Shown: positions 42,741-52,143 of the stretch, piece by piece
Position numbering within the stretch: the first letter of the stretch is position 1
Layout: each line of letters starts with the position of its first letter
NCBI GenBank assembly: GCA_963648205.1
Contig: CAVJCT010000005.1
Coordinates: 62,001 to 126,000, forward strand
Origin: UBA1181 sp963648205
GTDB taxonomy: Bacteria > Bacteroidota > Bacteroidia > Bacteroidales > Paludibacteraceae
DNA length: 64,000 bases
Direction: 5' to 3'
Program-made: the position numbers and the translations under genes
The notes under the pieces: model-generated
Told to the model about the DNA's origin: nothing
What the model saw: the letters and a program-made list of their open reading frames with translations, nothing else
The model's database searches: none

Positions 42741-42770
42741 TTGTCTTGAAAGAAAAAAAATATATTTTTG
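42741..42770 (+). promoter_or_regulatory. Promoter of the DUF2795 gene / por region
   Basis: TTG (42741-42743), 19-bp spacer, TATTTTTG (42763-42770). The predicted leader to the ATG at 42836 is about 60 nt. Confidence 0.75.
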
Positions 42771-42824
42771 CACACCTTGAATTTTTAACGTATTTTTAGA
42801 AACTAATATTTATTAGATAAAAAG

Positions 42825-42833
42825 AGGAGGTAA
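42825..42833 (+). promoter_or_regulatory. Near-perfect Shine-Dalgarno
   Basis: AGGAGGTAA, 2 bases before the ATG at 42836, is complementary to most of the 16S anti-SD. Other genes of this window mostly have no such site, so this one stands out. Confidence 0.75.
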
Positions 42834-42835
42834 CA

Positions 42836-43057
42836 ATGTATTGGACTTTAGAGTTAGCTTCAAAGTTGGAAGATGCGCCTTGGCCAGCAACTAAGGATGA
42901 GTTGATTGATTTCGCAGTACGTTCATGTGCTCCTATGGAGGTTATCGAGAACCTTCAAGAGATGGAAGACGAAGGCGAAATCTATGAGAGCATAGAAGAT
43001 ATTTGGCCAGACTATCCAAGTAAAGAAGACTTTTTCTTTAACGAAGAAGAATATTAA
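42836..43057 (+). CDS. Small acidic DUF2795-type protein
   Basis: 73 residues, very acidic (C-terminus FFFNEEEY). The central part ELASKLEDAPWPATKDELID and APMEVIENLQEMEDEGEIY matches the DUF2795 pattern (a short helical domain with a WPATKDEL-like motif). Function unknown. Strong promoter and an unusually strong ribosome binding site imply abundant product. It precedes porP by 129 bp on the same strand. Confidence 0.8.
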   Translation: MYWTLELASKLEDAPWPATKDELIDFAVRSCAPMEVIENLQEMEDEGEIYESIEDIWPDYPSKEDFFFNEEEY

Positions 43058-43186
43058 CAATCGGAAGTGGTGATTGTTGAAAAGTTTTTCTCCTGAAAAA
43101 CAAGTAAAAGTCGCCTCCGATATGTGAAATATTGTAAAAATATAGTAATATTGTAAAGTTTTTGCAGAGGGCTATTATTGTGTAGT

Positions 43187-44164
43187 ATGAAGAGACTCTT
43201 GTTCGTAGTGATATCAGCGGTGTTGGTACCGTTCTTTGGTGTCTTCGGACAGAAGAGCCCACAGTTTAGCCAGTTTCTGGAATTACAGTCAGCCATCAAT
43301 CCTGCATTCGTTGCATCCGATGACATGATGAGTGTCGGTGGTGTTTATCGTTTACAGTGGGCTGGATTTAGCGGAAGTCCTAAGAATCTCTTAGTTTCTG
43401 TGGCGTATCCTCTAAAAATTGGAGATACAAGACATGGCATAGGAGTGATTTTTGCTAAAGATGATGTCGGTCTGTTCACAGACCAAAGTGTTCTTTTTCA
43501 GTATTCGTATCGGTTTAAACTCTTAAGAGGCGAGTTGAGTTTAGGATTGGATGTAGGTTTCATGAGCCAGACATTCGACAAAGATGAGGTTGATTTGACG
43601 GGCGGAGATGGAGAGTTGATGGGAGGAGATGAGTATCATAAGGAGTCGGATCCATTCATAGATGGTTTCACCGCTGATGGGTACAGTGATGTTGCATTCG
43701 ACGTGTCTTTTGGTTGTATGTATAAGGTTGAACGTGGTTTCGTTGGTGTTTCAGCAAAACACCTAAACGCTCCGAAGATAGACTTGGGTTCTTCTGTTTA
43801 TCAGATGTACGTTCCAAGATACTACTACGCAGCAGGAGGTTACACATTCGACACGGCAAAACCAGAATGGACAGTAACACCATCGGCTCAGTTTCGCACG
43901 GATTTTTCCACTTGGATGGCAGAGGTCTTAGGACTCTTTGAATACAAGAAGAGAGTGAGATTAGGCTTAGCATACCGCTTTGGTGATGCGTTTGTATTCC
44001 ATTTCGGATTGGACATCATTCAAGGTCTGAGATTCGGTTATACTTACGATTTGCCAACATCAAAGATGGTGAAGTCAGGTGGAAGTCATGAATTTTCTTT
44101 GAGGTATAGTTTTAAACCACAATTTGCCAAGAAGAATAAGTATAAGAGTGAACGAATATTATAG
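43187..44164 (+). CDS. porP: PorP/SprF-family outer-membrane protein of type IX secretion
   Basis: 325 residues from ATG 43187; an in-frame TTG three codons upstream is ignored. Signal peptide (about 1-21, VFG-Q), then the PorP_SprF pattern: QFSQFLELQSAINPAF at the mature N-terminus, and alternating amphipathic strands of a beta barrel. PorP links the PorK/N ring complex to the outer membrane or to PG-binding PorE. The gene is 40 bp upstream of porK and starts the cluster. Confidence 0.93.
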   Translation: MKRLLFVVISAVLVPFFGVFGQKSPQFSQFLELQSAINPAFVASDDMMSVGGVYRLQWAGFSGSPKNLLVSVAYPLKIGDTRHGIGVIFAKDDVGLFTDQSVLFQYSYRFKLLRGELSLGLDVGFMSQTFDKDEVDLTGGDGELMGGDEYHKESDPFIDGFTADGYSDVAFDVSFGCMYKVERGFVGVSAKHLNAPKIDLGSSVYQMYVPRYYYAAGGYTFDTAKPEWTVTPSAQFRTDFSTWMAEVLGLFEYKKRVRLGLAYRFGDAFVFHFGLDIIQGLRFGYTYDLPTSKMVKSGGSHEFSLRYSFKPQFAKKNKYKSERIL

Positions 44165-44204
44165 TAAAAACAAAAATGACAAAGATAATAAAGTAGTTTA
44201 TATC

Positions 44205-45608
44205 ATGAAAAAGCTGTTAATTATTTCATTAGTCGCCGTCCTCCTTGCTGCCTGCAGCGGGGAAAATGGAGAATTGGTGGGAGTTTACAACAAGTCTTGG
44301 AAGGAGCCGGTACCGTATGGTATGTTGTATATCAAGCGAGGTTCTTTCACAATGGGTCAGAATGACCAGGACGCTAACTGGGCGATGTCATCGCAGTCTC
44401 GTACTGTGTCTGTCGATGCCTTTTGGATGGATGAAACTGAGATCACAAATGGTGAGTACCTTCAGTTCGTTCAGTGGGTGCGCGACTCTGTTGCCAGAGA
44501 GAAATTGTCTGAAGTAGATGAGACTTTCAAAATCTATCAAGACAAGAATGGTAACGAATTAGAGAAGCCATACTTAAATTACAAGAAGAAAATTCCTTGG
44601 TCAAAGGCTACAGAAGACCAGAAGATGGCGTTAGACAGCTTATTCTACCAAGGAGAGGATAAATTGGAGTCTTTCCAAGAGTTCAACAACACTTTGCTGA
44701 TGTACAAGTATTCTTGGGTTGACTACGTTCAAGCTGCAAAGAAAGAAAACAAATTTGACCCATTGTTAGGTCGTTACAACCGTAGCATCGCTGGTCTTGG
44801 TAAGACTAAGGATAGCGCAGACGTAATGGTAAAGAAGGATACTTCTATCTACAATGAGAAGGGCGAAATTGAAAACGTTACAGTTTATCGTGAGTTGAAA
44901 CACCGTTCAGACTTTATCTCAGTGAAGAGATTGAACATCTATCCTGATACATTGTGCTGGATTCGTGATTACACATACGCATACAATGAGCCATACATGA
45001 GATTGTATTTCAGCCACCCAGGTTATGGTGAATATCCTGTAGTTGGTGTTTCTTGGGAGCAGGCTCAGGCATTCTGCCACTGGCGTACTAATTACTACAA
45101 CCAATATTTGATGGCTAACGGTTCACCTCGTGTTCAAGACTACCGTCTCCCAACTGAGGCTGAGTGGGAATATGCAGCTCGTGGTGGTAAGAACTTGTCA
45201 ATGTACCCTTGGGGTGGTAACTACATTCGTACCGCAAAAGGATGTTTCTTGGCTAACTTCAAACCACAGAGAGGTAACTACACTGACGATGGATACTTGA
45301 TTTCATCTAAGGTTGCTTCATACCCACCAAATGATTACGGATTGTATGACATGGCTGGTAACGTTGCAGAGTGGACATCATCAGCATACCACGAGTCTAA
45401 CTACTCATTCGTACACGACTTGAACCCAAGTTACGAGTACAATGCTAAGAGTTCAGACAAAGACGTGATGAGAAGAAAGGTTATCCGTGGTGGTTCATGG
45501 AAGGACGTTGGAATCTTCTTGCAGTGTGGTGTTCGTACTTACGAGTATCAAAACGAGAACAGATCATTCTTAGGATTTAGATGTGTTCGTACTTACATTG
45601 GTGAGTAA
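44205..45608 (+). CDS. porK: PorK/GldK lipoprotein of type IX secretion
   Basis: 467 residues from ATG 44205, where a lipoprotein signal begins (lipobox LLAACSG, C17); the open frame extends 27 codons further up but without a signal-like start. The body is a formylglycine-generating-enzyme (FGE/SUMF) fold without its catalytic cysteines: PYGMLYIKRGSFTMG, VDAFWMDETEITNGEY, RLPTEAEWEYAARGG, DMAGNVAEWTSSAY, VIRGGSWKD. In type IX systems it forms with PorN a large periplasmic ring below the outer membrane. Confidence 0.95.
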   Translation: MKKLLIISLVAVLLAACSGENGELVGVYNKSWKEPVPYGMLYIKRGSFTMGQNDQDANWAMSSQSRTVSVDAFWMDETEITNGEYLQFVQWVRDSVAREKLSEVDETFKIYQDKNGNELEKPYLNYKKKIPWSKATEDQKMALDSLFYQGEDKLESFQEFNNTLLMYKYSWVDYVQAAKKENKFDPLLGRYNRSIAGLGKTKDSADVMVKKDTSIYNEKGEIENVTVYRELKHRSDFISVKRLNIYPDTLCWIRDYTYAYNEPYMRLYFSHPGYGEYPVVGVSWEQAQAFCHWRTNYYNQYLMANGSPRVQDYRLPTEAEWEYAARGGKNLSMYPWGGNYIRTAKGCFLANFKPQRGNYTDDGYLISSKVASYPPNDYGLYDMAGNVAEWTSSAYHESNYSFVHDLNPSYEYNAKSSDKDVMRRKVIRGGSWKDVGIFLQCGVRTYEYQNENRSFLGFRCVRTYIGE

Positions 45609-45668
45609 AAAATTAGAAATCAGAAAATAAAAAAATAACAATAGTATTAACTTTTAATTCAGAAAAAA

Positions 45669-46517
45669 ATGGGATTTGCAGAATTACAAGCGTCACCAGG
45701 ATATCAGAAGTTCACTGGTTTGGCTTACGGATTAGGAGCATCAGTCGTAATTATTGGTGCGTTGTTTAAGATTATGCACTGGCCAGGTGCTTCAGTTGTG
45801 TTGACCTTGGGTATGTTGGTAGAGGCATTCCTTTTCGCTTTGTCAGCATTTGATAAGCCACACAAAGAGTATCACTGGGAAGTAGTTTACCCTGAGTTGG
45901 CTGCAGACGATCACGAAGCTGCTCCAGCTGCTGGTAAGAAGAAAGACGCTAAGAAAGAAGTTGAGGAAGACAAGACATTACCTCAGATCCAAGAGGTTCG
46001 TCAGTTGGTTGATACTCAAATGAAGAGCTTGGTAAATGGAGTACAAAAGTTGAACGAGACTGCAGGTCAGTTGAACAGTTTGTCATCAGCTGCTGCTGTA
46101 TCAGACGCATACACTAAGAATTTGGAGTCTGCTTCTGCTGCTGCCAGTGCATTTGCTAACTCACAGAAGAACTTGAAGGCATCTTCAGACTCTTTGGTAT
46201 CTTCATACGAGAGCATCGCTGCTAACATCGGAAATGCTTCTAAGGGTTCACAGAACTTTGCAAGCCAAATCGATGGTATCAACAAGAACATCTCTACAAT
46301 CAATTCAGTATTCGAACTCCAAGTTAAGTCAGTTAACGAGCAGAACGAGGCTATGAAGTCATTGGCTGCTGCTGTTAAGACAATCGAGACTTCTTTGAAT
46401 GGTTCTGCTGCTGGAGTAGAGGATTACAAGAAACAAGTAGCTCTCTTGAGCAGTCAATTGACAAGTTTGAACAAGGTTTACGGCAATATGCTTAACGCTA
46501 TGACCATTAGAAACTAA
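45669..46517 (+). CDS. porL: PorL/GldL motor protein of type IX secretion
   Basis: 282 residues. Two N-terminal transmembrane helices (about 15-35 and 40-61) separated by the conserved KIMHWPG turn; E52 in the second helix corresponds to the conserved glutamate shown in GldL to be needed for proton-driven rotation. A long cytosolic, Ala/Ser-rich coiled coil follows (about 100-275). With PorM it forms the inner-membrane motor. Codon use is strongly biased towards preferred codons. Confidence 0.95.
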   Translation: MGFAELQASPGYQKFTGLAYGLGASVVIIGALFKIMHWPGASVVLTLGMLVEAFLFALSAFDKPHKEYHWEVVYPELAADDHEAAPAAGKKKDAKKEVEEDKTLPQIQEVRQLVDTQMKSLVNGVQKLNETAGQLNSLSSAAAVSDAYTKNLESASAAASAFANSQKNLKASSDSLVSSYESIAANIGNASKGSQNFASQIDGINKNISTINSVFELQVKSVNEQNEAMKSLAAAVKTIETSLNGSAAGVEDYKKQVALLSSQLTSLNKVYGNMLNAMTIRN

Positions 46518-46566
46518 TACGAGGGTTAATTTTCTGAAGTTTAATTAAATCTAAAGTATAGTTACT

Positions 46567-48186
46567 ATGGGTGGAGCGAAAAATTGTCCGGAGACCCCGA
46601 GACAGAAGATGATATCCATGATGTACTTGGTGTTGACTGCAATGCTTGCATTGAACGTGTCTGCCCAAATCTTGAATGGATATGCGCTGGTAAACGACTC
46701 TATGAAGAAGAGTATTTTGATCAGCGGTAGTAAAGTAGACGGTCTTGTTGGTCAGTTTGATGGTTTGAGCCACTCAGACTCAATCAAGGCCCTTAAGATG
46801 AAGCCAAAAATTGATAGTGTAATCGCACAGTCAAACGCTTTTATCGGGTATGTAAAAGAGTTGGAGTGCAAAATCATCACAACTGTTAACGGTGGTGGTT
46901 ACGCTGAGACTGGAAAGGTTACTATCAACGGTGTTGAATATGATGAGGAACTCGATCCAGGAAAGAATGGTGATTTGAACATCGCCAGCCAAATTGGATT
47001 GGTTGAGAAAGACAAGGCATCTGGAAAAATCAACGGTGTCGTTCTTGAAGAGAAGATGAAAGAGTACCGTGATTTCATGGTAACAGTTGATACTAACGCA
47101 ACTGCTGTAAATCAGATCAACGAGACTTTCGCAACTGAGAAGATTCACTCTAAGGATGGTGAGACTCACACTTGGTATTCTGCAATCTTCGAGGACATGC
47201 CTGCAATCGCAACATTGGCTGTCTTGAACAAGATCCAGAACGACGTTAAGATTGCTGAGGGTAATGCTTTGGCATACTTGATTGGAGCAATGGATGCAGG
47301 AGACTTCCGTGTGAACAAGATTCAAGCGTTGCCAATCGCAGCTACTTCATACGTAATGCGTGGTAACAAGTATTCTGCACAGATTGTCTTGGCTGCAACA
47401 GACTCTACAAAGAAGCCTGAGATTTTCATCAACGGCAAGCCTTTGGAGAATGACATGTACGAAGTAAGCTGTGGATCAGCTGGTCCTCAGAAATACTCTG
47501 GAGAGATGGTTTTGACAAAGAAGGACGGAACACAAGCACGTTACCCATTCACGGGTGAGTTCATGGTAGGTGAGCCAACAGCCACTGTATCAGCAGACTT
47601 GATGAATGTGTTGTATGCCGGATTTGACAACCCTGTCAGTGTAGCCGTTCCAGGTTGCGCACAGAGCGACATCTCAATCTCAGTTTCAAACTGTAAGTCA
47701 CAGTCTAAGACTGGTAAGGGATGGATCATCAAACCAGCACAGGTTGGTACACCATGTGTAATCTCAGTAAGTGCAATGATCGCTGGCAAGCAAACACCAA
47801 TTGCAAAGAAAGACTTCCGTGTAAAGAAGTTGCCAGACCCATTAGCAATGCTTGAGGTTAAGGGTGCTACAGGCGGAAAAGATTACTTCAAGGGAGGTAA
47901 GGCAATCGCAAAGAACACATTGCTTACAGCAGACCGTGTTGTTGCAAGATTGGATGATGCTGACTTGGATGTTAAGTACAAAGTATTGGAGTTCTCTTTG
48001 AACTACTTCGACTCAATGGGTAACACCTTGGTTGAGAAAGCAAGTGGTGAGAAATTGACTGATCGTCAGAAGAAAGTATTTAAGGAGATGACTAAGGCTA
48101 AGACAGTCTACATTTCTAATACATTGGCAATCGGACAGGATAACTTGAAGCGTACTTTGCCACCAGTTGAAGTAAAGATTAAGTAA
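46567..48186 (+). CDS. porM: PorM/GldM motor protein of type IX secretion
   Basis: 539 residues. A short cytosolic start GGAKNCPETPRQKMISMMY, one transmembrane helix (about 18-36), then a long periplasmic shaft of beta domains (D1-D4) ending in PPVEVKIK. The dimeric shaft reaches from the PorL ring to the PorK/N ring. Gene order and spacing (49 bp after porL, 36 bp before porN) are those of the conserved operon. Confidence 0.95.
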   Translation: MGGAKNCPETPRQKMISMMYLVLTAMLALNVSAQILNGYALVNDSMKKSILISGSKVDGLVGQFDGLSHSDSIKALKMKPKIDSVIAQSNAFIGYVKELECKIITTVNGGGYAETGKVTINGVEYDEELDPGKNGDLNIASQIGLVEKDKASGKINGVVLEEKMKEYRDFMVTVDTNATAVNQINETFATEKIHSKDGETHTWYSAIFEDMPAIATLAVLNKIQNDVKIAEGNALAYLIGAMDAGDFRVNKIQALPIAATSYVMRGNKYSAQIVLAATDSTKKPEIFINGKPLENDMYEVSCGSAGPQKYSGEMVLTKKDGTQARYPFTGEFMVGEPTATVSADLMNVLYAGFDNPVSVAVPGCAQSDISISVSNCKSQSKTGKGWIIKPAQVGTPCVISVSAMIAGKQTPIAKKDFRVKKLPDPLAMLEVKGATGGKDYFKGGKAIAKNTLLTADRVVARLDDADLDVKYKVLEFSLNYFDSMGNTLVEKASGEKLTDRQKKVFKEMTKAKTVYISNTLAIGQDNLKRTLPPVEVKIK

Positions 48187-48222
48187 TAATCGTGTGAATA
48201 GCTAAGAATAAAGTTTAAAGAC

Positions 48223-49110
48223 ATGAGAAAGTATTTTAAATTTTTGTTTGTTGGATTTGCTGCTTTAGCTGTTAATTCAGTTTATGCTCAAGTTGAAGAA
48301 GATGCCTTCTTTGATGATTTAGGTGAGGTTTCTACAGAAATCCCTTCTAACATGCCAACAAGTGGCCCTAAAGATGGTCTTGAACCAATAGAGTTACCAA
48401 ATCCGCGTGCGGACGATATCTACTGGCAGAAGGTCATTTACAGGACTATCGATTTGCGCGAGAAGATGAATTTCCCTTTATACTATCCTGAGGAGGCTCA
48501 AGATAACAGACAAAGTTTCTTTTCTTTGATCTTTAGACTTGTTCAGGAAGGAAAAATCAAGGTGTATGAATATCTTGATACTCGTGAGATCTTCACTGAC
48601 GACCACGTTACTTCATTCAAGGACTTGGTTGACAAGTACGAGATTATTCATACTATCAAAGCCGATTCTTTGACTAACGATTCTGTTATCGTTGTTGATG
48701 ATAGTGATGTTCCAAACCGTGATATCGTGAAATACTACGTTAAGGAAGTTTGGTACTTTGACAAAATCACTTCAACTTTCAACGCTCGAATCATCGCTTT
48801 CTGCCCAATTATGGTAAAGGAAACTGACTTAGGTATTCAAAAATTTCCTTTGTTCTGGGTTCCATTCGAGTCATTGAGACCATACATGGCACAACAGGAG
48901 GTTTTGATTACAGACAGAAACAATGGTGCAAGACCTTCTTTGGATGATATTTTCATCAAGAGAAGATTCTCAAGTTACATCTACAAGGAGTCTAATGTAT
49001 ACAACAGAAACTTGTTGGAGTACAATTCAACTGCTGAGGATGTAAGAAAAGAGCAGGCAAGAGTCAAGATGTTGCTCCTCAACTACGAAAACGATTTGTG
49101 GGAGTACTAA
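48223..49110 (+). CDS. porN: PorN/GldN protein of type IX secretion
   Basis: 295 residues with signal peptide (about 1-22, VYA-Q). Conserved PorN stretch DDIYWQKVIYRTIDLREKMN and YYPEEAQDNRQSFFSLIF, then a GldN-type domain. Binds PorK to form the periplasmic ring. Last gene of porPKLMN; a terminator follows at 49135. Confidence 0.94.
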   Translation: MRKYFKFLFVGFAALAVNSVYAQVEEDAFFDDLGEVSTEIPSNMPTSGPKDGLEPIELPNPRADDIYWQKVIYRTIDLREKMNFPLYYPEEAQDNRQSFFSLIFRLVQEGKIKVYEYLDTREIFTDDHVTSFKDLVDKYEIIHTIKADSLTNDSVIVVDDSDVPNRDIVKYYVKEVWYFDKITSTFNARIIAFCPIMVKETDLGIQKFPLFWVPFESLRPYMAQQEVLITDRNNGARPSLDDIFIKRRFSSYIYKESNVYNRNLLEYNSTAEDVRKEQARVKMLLLNYENDLWEY

Positions 49111-49134
49111 TCGACTCATTGATATAAACTATAG

Positions 49135-49168
49135 AAAAAGAGGGATTCGAGAGAGTCCCTCTTTTTTT
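49135..49168 (+). terminator. Terminator of the por operon
   Basis: AAAAAGAGGGA (49135-49145) pairs with TCCCTCTTTTT (49156-49166), followed by more T; 10-base loop. Confidence 0.85.
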
Positions 49169-49217
49169 ATGTTCCTAATAAGCATTACTTTAACTCATTT
49201 TTTTGCTCTTTTTTCTG

Positions 49218-49225
49218 TAAATTTG
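49218..49225 (+). promoter_or_regulatory. Promoter -7 box of leuS
   Basis: TAAATTTG fits TAnnTTTG, 31 bp before the leuS ATG; no good -33 box at the right distance. Confidence 0.5.
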
Positions 49226-49256
49226 CATTTCTGAAAATCGAATAAAGATCATTCTG

Positions 49257-52013
49257 ATGGAATACAATTTTGTAGAGATTGAGAACAGATGGCGTGAGGA
49301 CTGGAAGAAGAATCACGTCTATAAGGTAGAAATAGATAAAAGTAAGCCGAAGTATTACGTTTTGGATATGTTCCCTTATCCTTCTGGAGCGGGATTGCAT
49401 GTCGGTCACCCACTCGGGTACATTGCTTCGGATATTTACAGTAGATATAAGAGGCTGCGTGGCTTCAATGTCTTGCATCCTATGGGATACGATGCCTACG
49501 GACTGCCTGCTGAGCAATACGCTATTCAAACGGGACAACATCCTGCGGTAACGACGGAGAACAACATCAATCGTTATCGTGAGCAGTTGGATAAGATTGG
49601 GTTCTCTTTCGATTGGAATAGAGAAGTACGCACTTGTGATCCTAAATTTTACAAATGGACACAGTGGGCGTTCATCCAGATGTTCAAGTCATATTATGAC
49701 AATAAGCAACAGAAGGCTATGCCGATTGCGAACCTTGTCGCTCAATTTGAGAAGAGTGGTTCAGAAGGTTTGGACGTTGCTTGTTCAGAAGAGAAAAAAT
49801 TCTCTGCGGCAGATTGGAAATCAATGTCTGAGAAAGAGCAGCAGAATCTGTTGATGAATTATCGAATCGCCTATTTGTCTGATACGAAGGTCAATTTCTG
49901 TCCAGAGTTGGGTTGCGTATTGGCGAATGATGAGATTAGCGAGGGCGTTTCTGTTCGTGGAGGATATCCAGTAGAGCAGAGAGTGATGCGTCAGTGGAGT
50001 TTGAGAGTATCGGCATACGCACAGCGTTTGTTGGATGGCTTGGACACGATTGATTGGACAGATTCTTTGAAAGAGACCCAAAGAAACTGGATTGGAAGAA
50101 GTGAAGGAACAGAGTTGATTTTCAAAATCAAAGATTCTGAGGAGACATTCACCATCTTCACCACTCGTGCAGATACTGTATTCGGAGTAACATTTATGGT
50201 TTTGGCACCAGAGTCGGAGTATGTGCAGAAAGTAACTACAGAAGCACAAAAATCTGCGGTACAAGACTATTTGGATATGGTAAAACGTAGAACCGAGAGA
50301 GAGAGAATTTCGGACAGAAATGTTACGGGAGTCTTTTCTGGAGCCTACGCTATCAATCCGTTGACAGGTAAAGAAATTCCTATTTGGATTAGTGATTACG
50401 TTTTGTCAGGATATGGAACAGGAGCCATTATGGCAGTACCTGCGCATGACTCTCGTGACTATGCGTTTGCGAAAACATTTGATTTGCCAATCATTCCTTT
50501 GATTGAAGGATGTGATGTCAGCGAGAAGAGTTTTGATGCGAAAGATGGAATCATGATGAACTCTGATTTCTTGAATGGTTTGACAGTAAAAGAGGCCATC
50601 AAGAAGATGAAAGAGTATGTCAAAGAACATAAATTAGGACGAGTAAAGGTTAATTACCGTTTGCGTGATGCCATTTTCAGTCGTCAGAGATACTGGGGAG
50701 AGCCATTCCCAATCTACTATAAAGATGGCATACCATACCCATTGTCGGAAGACAAGTTGCCTTTGGAATTGCCTGATGTTAAGGACTTTAAGCCAACAGA
50801 GAAGGGTGAGCCACCATTAGGACATGTTAAGGAGTGGCACACAGTGGAAGGTTATCCATACGAGTTGAATACGATGCCAGGATTTGCAGGATCATCCGCT
50901 TACTACCTCAGATATATGGATCCTCATAATGAGAATGCCTTGGTCAGCAAGGAAGCAGACGAGTATTGGCAGAATGTCGACTTGTATTTAGGAGGATCAG
51001 AGCATGCAACGGGACACTTGATTTACAGTCGTTTCTGGAACAAGTTCTTGTTTGATTTGGGTGTCGTTGTAAAAGATGAGCCATTCCAAAAGTTGATCAA
51101 TCAAGGAATGATTCAAGGACGTTCTAATTTCGTATATCGTAAAAAAGGAACGAACACCTTTGTCTCATTGAATTTGAAAGACAAATATGAGACGACTCCA
51201 ATCCACGTTGATGTCAATATCGTCAGCAATGATGTGCTTGATATTGAGGCATTTAAGAAGTGGAAGCCAGAGTATGCGACAGCAGAGTTTGAGTTGGAGG
51301 ATGGCAAATATGTCTGTGGATGGGCTGTAGAGAAGATGTCGAAGAGCATGTTCAATGTAGTGAATCCAGATGACATTGTTGAGAAATACGGAGCTGACAC
51401 ATTGCGTTTGTATGAGATGTTCCTTGGCCCTATCGATCAGTCTAAGCCATGGGATACCAATGGAATCGATGGCGTTCATCGTTTCTTGAAGAAGTTCTGG
51501 GGCTTGTATTTCGACGGAGACAATTTCGCTGTAGTTGACGAGGAGCCAACCAAGGAAGAGTTGAAGTCATTGCACAAGTTGATCAAGAAAGTAACGTATG
51601 ACATTGACCATTTCTCATACAACACATCAGTTGCAGCGTTTATGATTTGCGTTGGAGAGTTGGCAGGTTTGAAATGCAGAAAGAAGTCTGTTTTGAAGAC
51701 CTTGTTGATTCTGTTAGCACCATTTGCGCCACACATTGCGGAAGAGTTGTATCACAGAATGGGTTATACGACGACCGTATGTGACGAGACCTGGCCAGAG
51801 TTTGATGAGAAATATTTGAAAGAGAATGAGGTGAAATATCCAATTTCGTTCAATGGAAAAGTTAAGTTCTCGTTGACTTTGCCAGCCGATATGCCGAAGG
51901 ATGAGGTTGAGAAGACCGCTTTGGCAGACGAGCAGACGATTAAATTCTTAGGCGGAAAACCATTGAAAAAGGTGATTGTTGTGCCAGGTAAAATCGTAAA
52001 TATTGTATTCTAA
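49257..52013 (+). CDS. leuS: Leucyl-tRNA synthetase
   Basis: 918 residues. HVGH (48-51) is the HIGH motif and EKMSKSM (about residue 692) the KMSKS loop. The CP1 editing domain with GTGAIMAVPAHDSRD (about 378-392) is present, so mischarged isoleucine/valine can be hydrolysed. A Bacteroidetes-type insertion rich in Lys/Glu lies around residues 165-200. Ends with an anticodon-binding domain and short C-terminal domain. Own promoter and located after the por terminator. Confidence 0.97.
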   Translation: MEYNFVEIENRWREDWKKNHVYKVEIDKSKPKYYVLDMFPYPSGAGLHVGHPLGYIASDIYSRYKRLRGFNVLHPMGYDAYGLPAEQYAIQTGQHPAVTTENNINRYREQLDKIGFSFDWNREVRTCDPKFYKWTQWAFIQMFKSYYDNKQQKAMPIANLVAQFEKSGSEGLDVACSEEKKFSAADWKSMSEKEQQNLLMNYRIAYLSDTKVNFCPELGCVLANDEISEGVSVRGGYPVEQRVMRQWSLRVSAYAQRLLDGLDTIDWTDSLKETQRNWIGRSEGTELIFKIKDSEETFTIFTTRADTVFGVTFMVLAPESEYVQKVTTEAQKSAVQDYLDMVKRRTERERISDRNVTGVFSGAYAINPLTGKEIPIWISDYVLSGYGTGAIMAVPAHDSRDYAFAKTFDLPIIPLIEGCDVSEKSFDAKDGIMMNSDFLNGLTVKEAIKKMKEYVKEHKLGRVKVNYRLRDAIFSRQRYWGEPFPIYYKDGIPYPLSEDKLPLELPDVKDFKPTEKGEPPLGHVKEWHTVEGYPYELNTMPGFAGSSAYYLRYMDPHNENALVSKEADEYWQNVDLYLGGSEHATGHLIYSRFWNKFLFDLGVVVKDEPFQKLINQGMIQGRSNFVYRKKGTNTFVSLNLKDKYETTPIHVDVNIVSNDVLDIEAFKKWKPEYATAEFELEDGKYVCGWAVEKMSKSMFNVVNPDDIVEKYGADTLRLYEMFLGPIDQSKPWDTNGIDGVHRFLKKFWGLYFDGDNFAVVDEEPTKEELKSLHKLIKKVTYDIDHFSYNTSVAAFMICVGELAGLKCRKKSVLKTLLILLAPFAPHIAEELYHRMGYTTTVCDETWPEFDEKYLKENEVKYPISFNGKVKFSLTLPADMPKDEVEKTALADEQTIKFLGGKPLKKVIVVPGKIVNIVF

Positions 52014-52015
52014 AT

Positions 52016-52046
52016 TTTGTTAAGAACTTAGAATAGAGTAATTTTG
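52016..52046 (+). promoter_or_regulatory. Promoter of rplS with a 90-nt leader
   Basis: TTTG (52016-52019), 19-bp spacer, TAATTTTG (52039-52046). The leader 52054-52143 contains short inverted repeats (for example CTTC-GG-like 52081-52090 with GAAG) and might serve L19 feedback control, but no known motif was recognised. Confidence 0.7.
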
Positions 52047-52143
52047 CACAGTTTTTGCGCAATCTCTTATAAGATGAGTTTCTTCGGAAGCATGAGAAGG
52101 CTTGTAATATTGCGTTAAGTTTAATAAAATAAAAGATAAAAAA

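Noticed and set aside
43178..43186. TTG start three codons before porP
   Set aside because: The ATG at 43187 begins a normal signal peptide, while the TTG adds only three residues.
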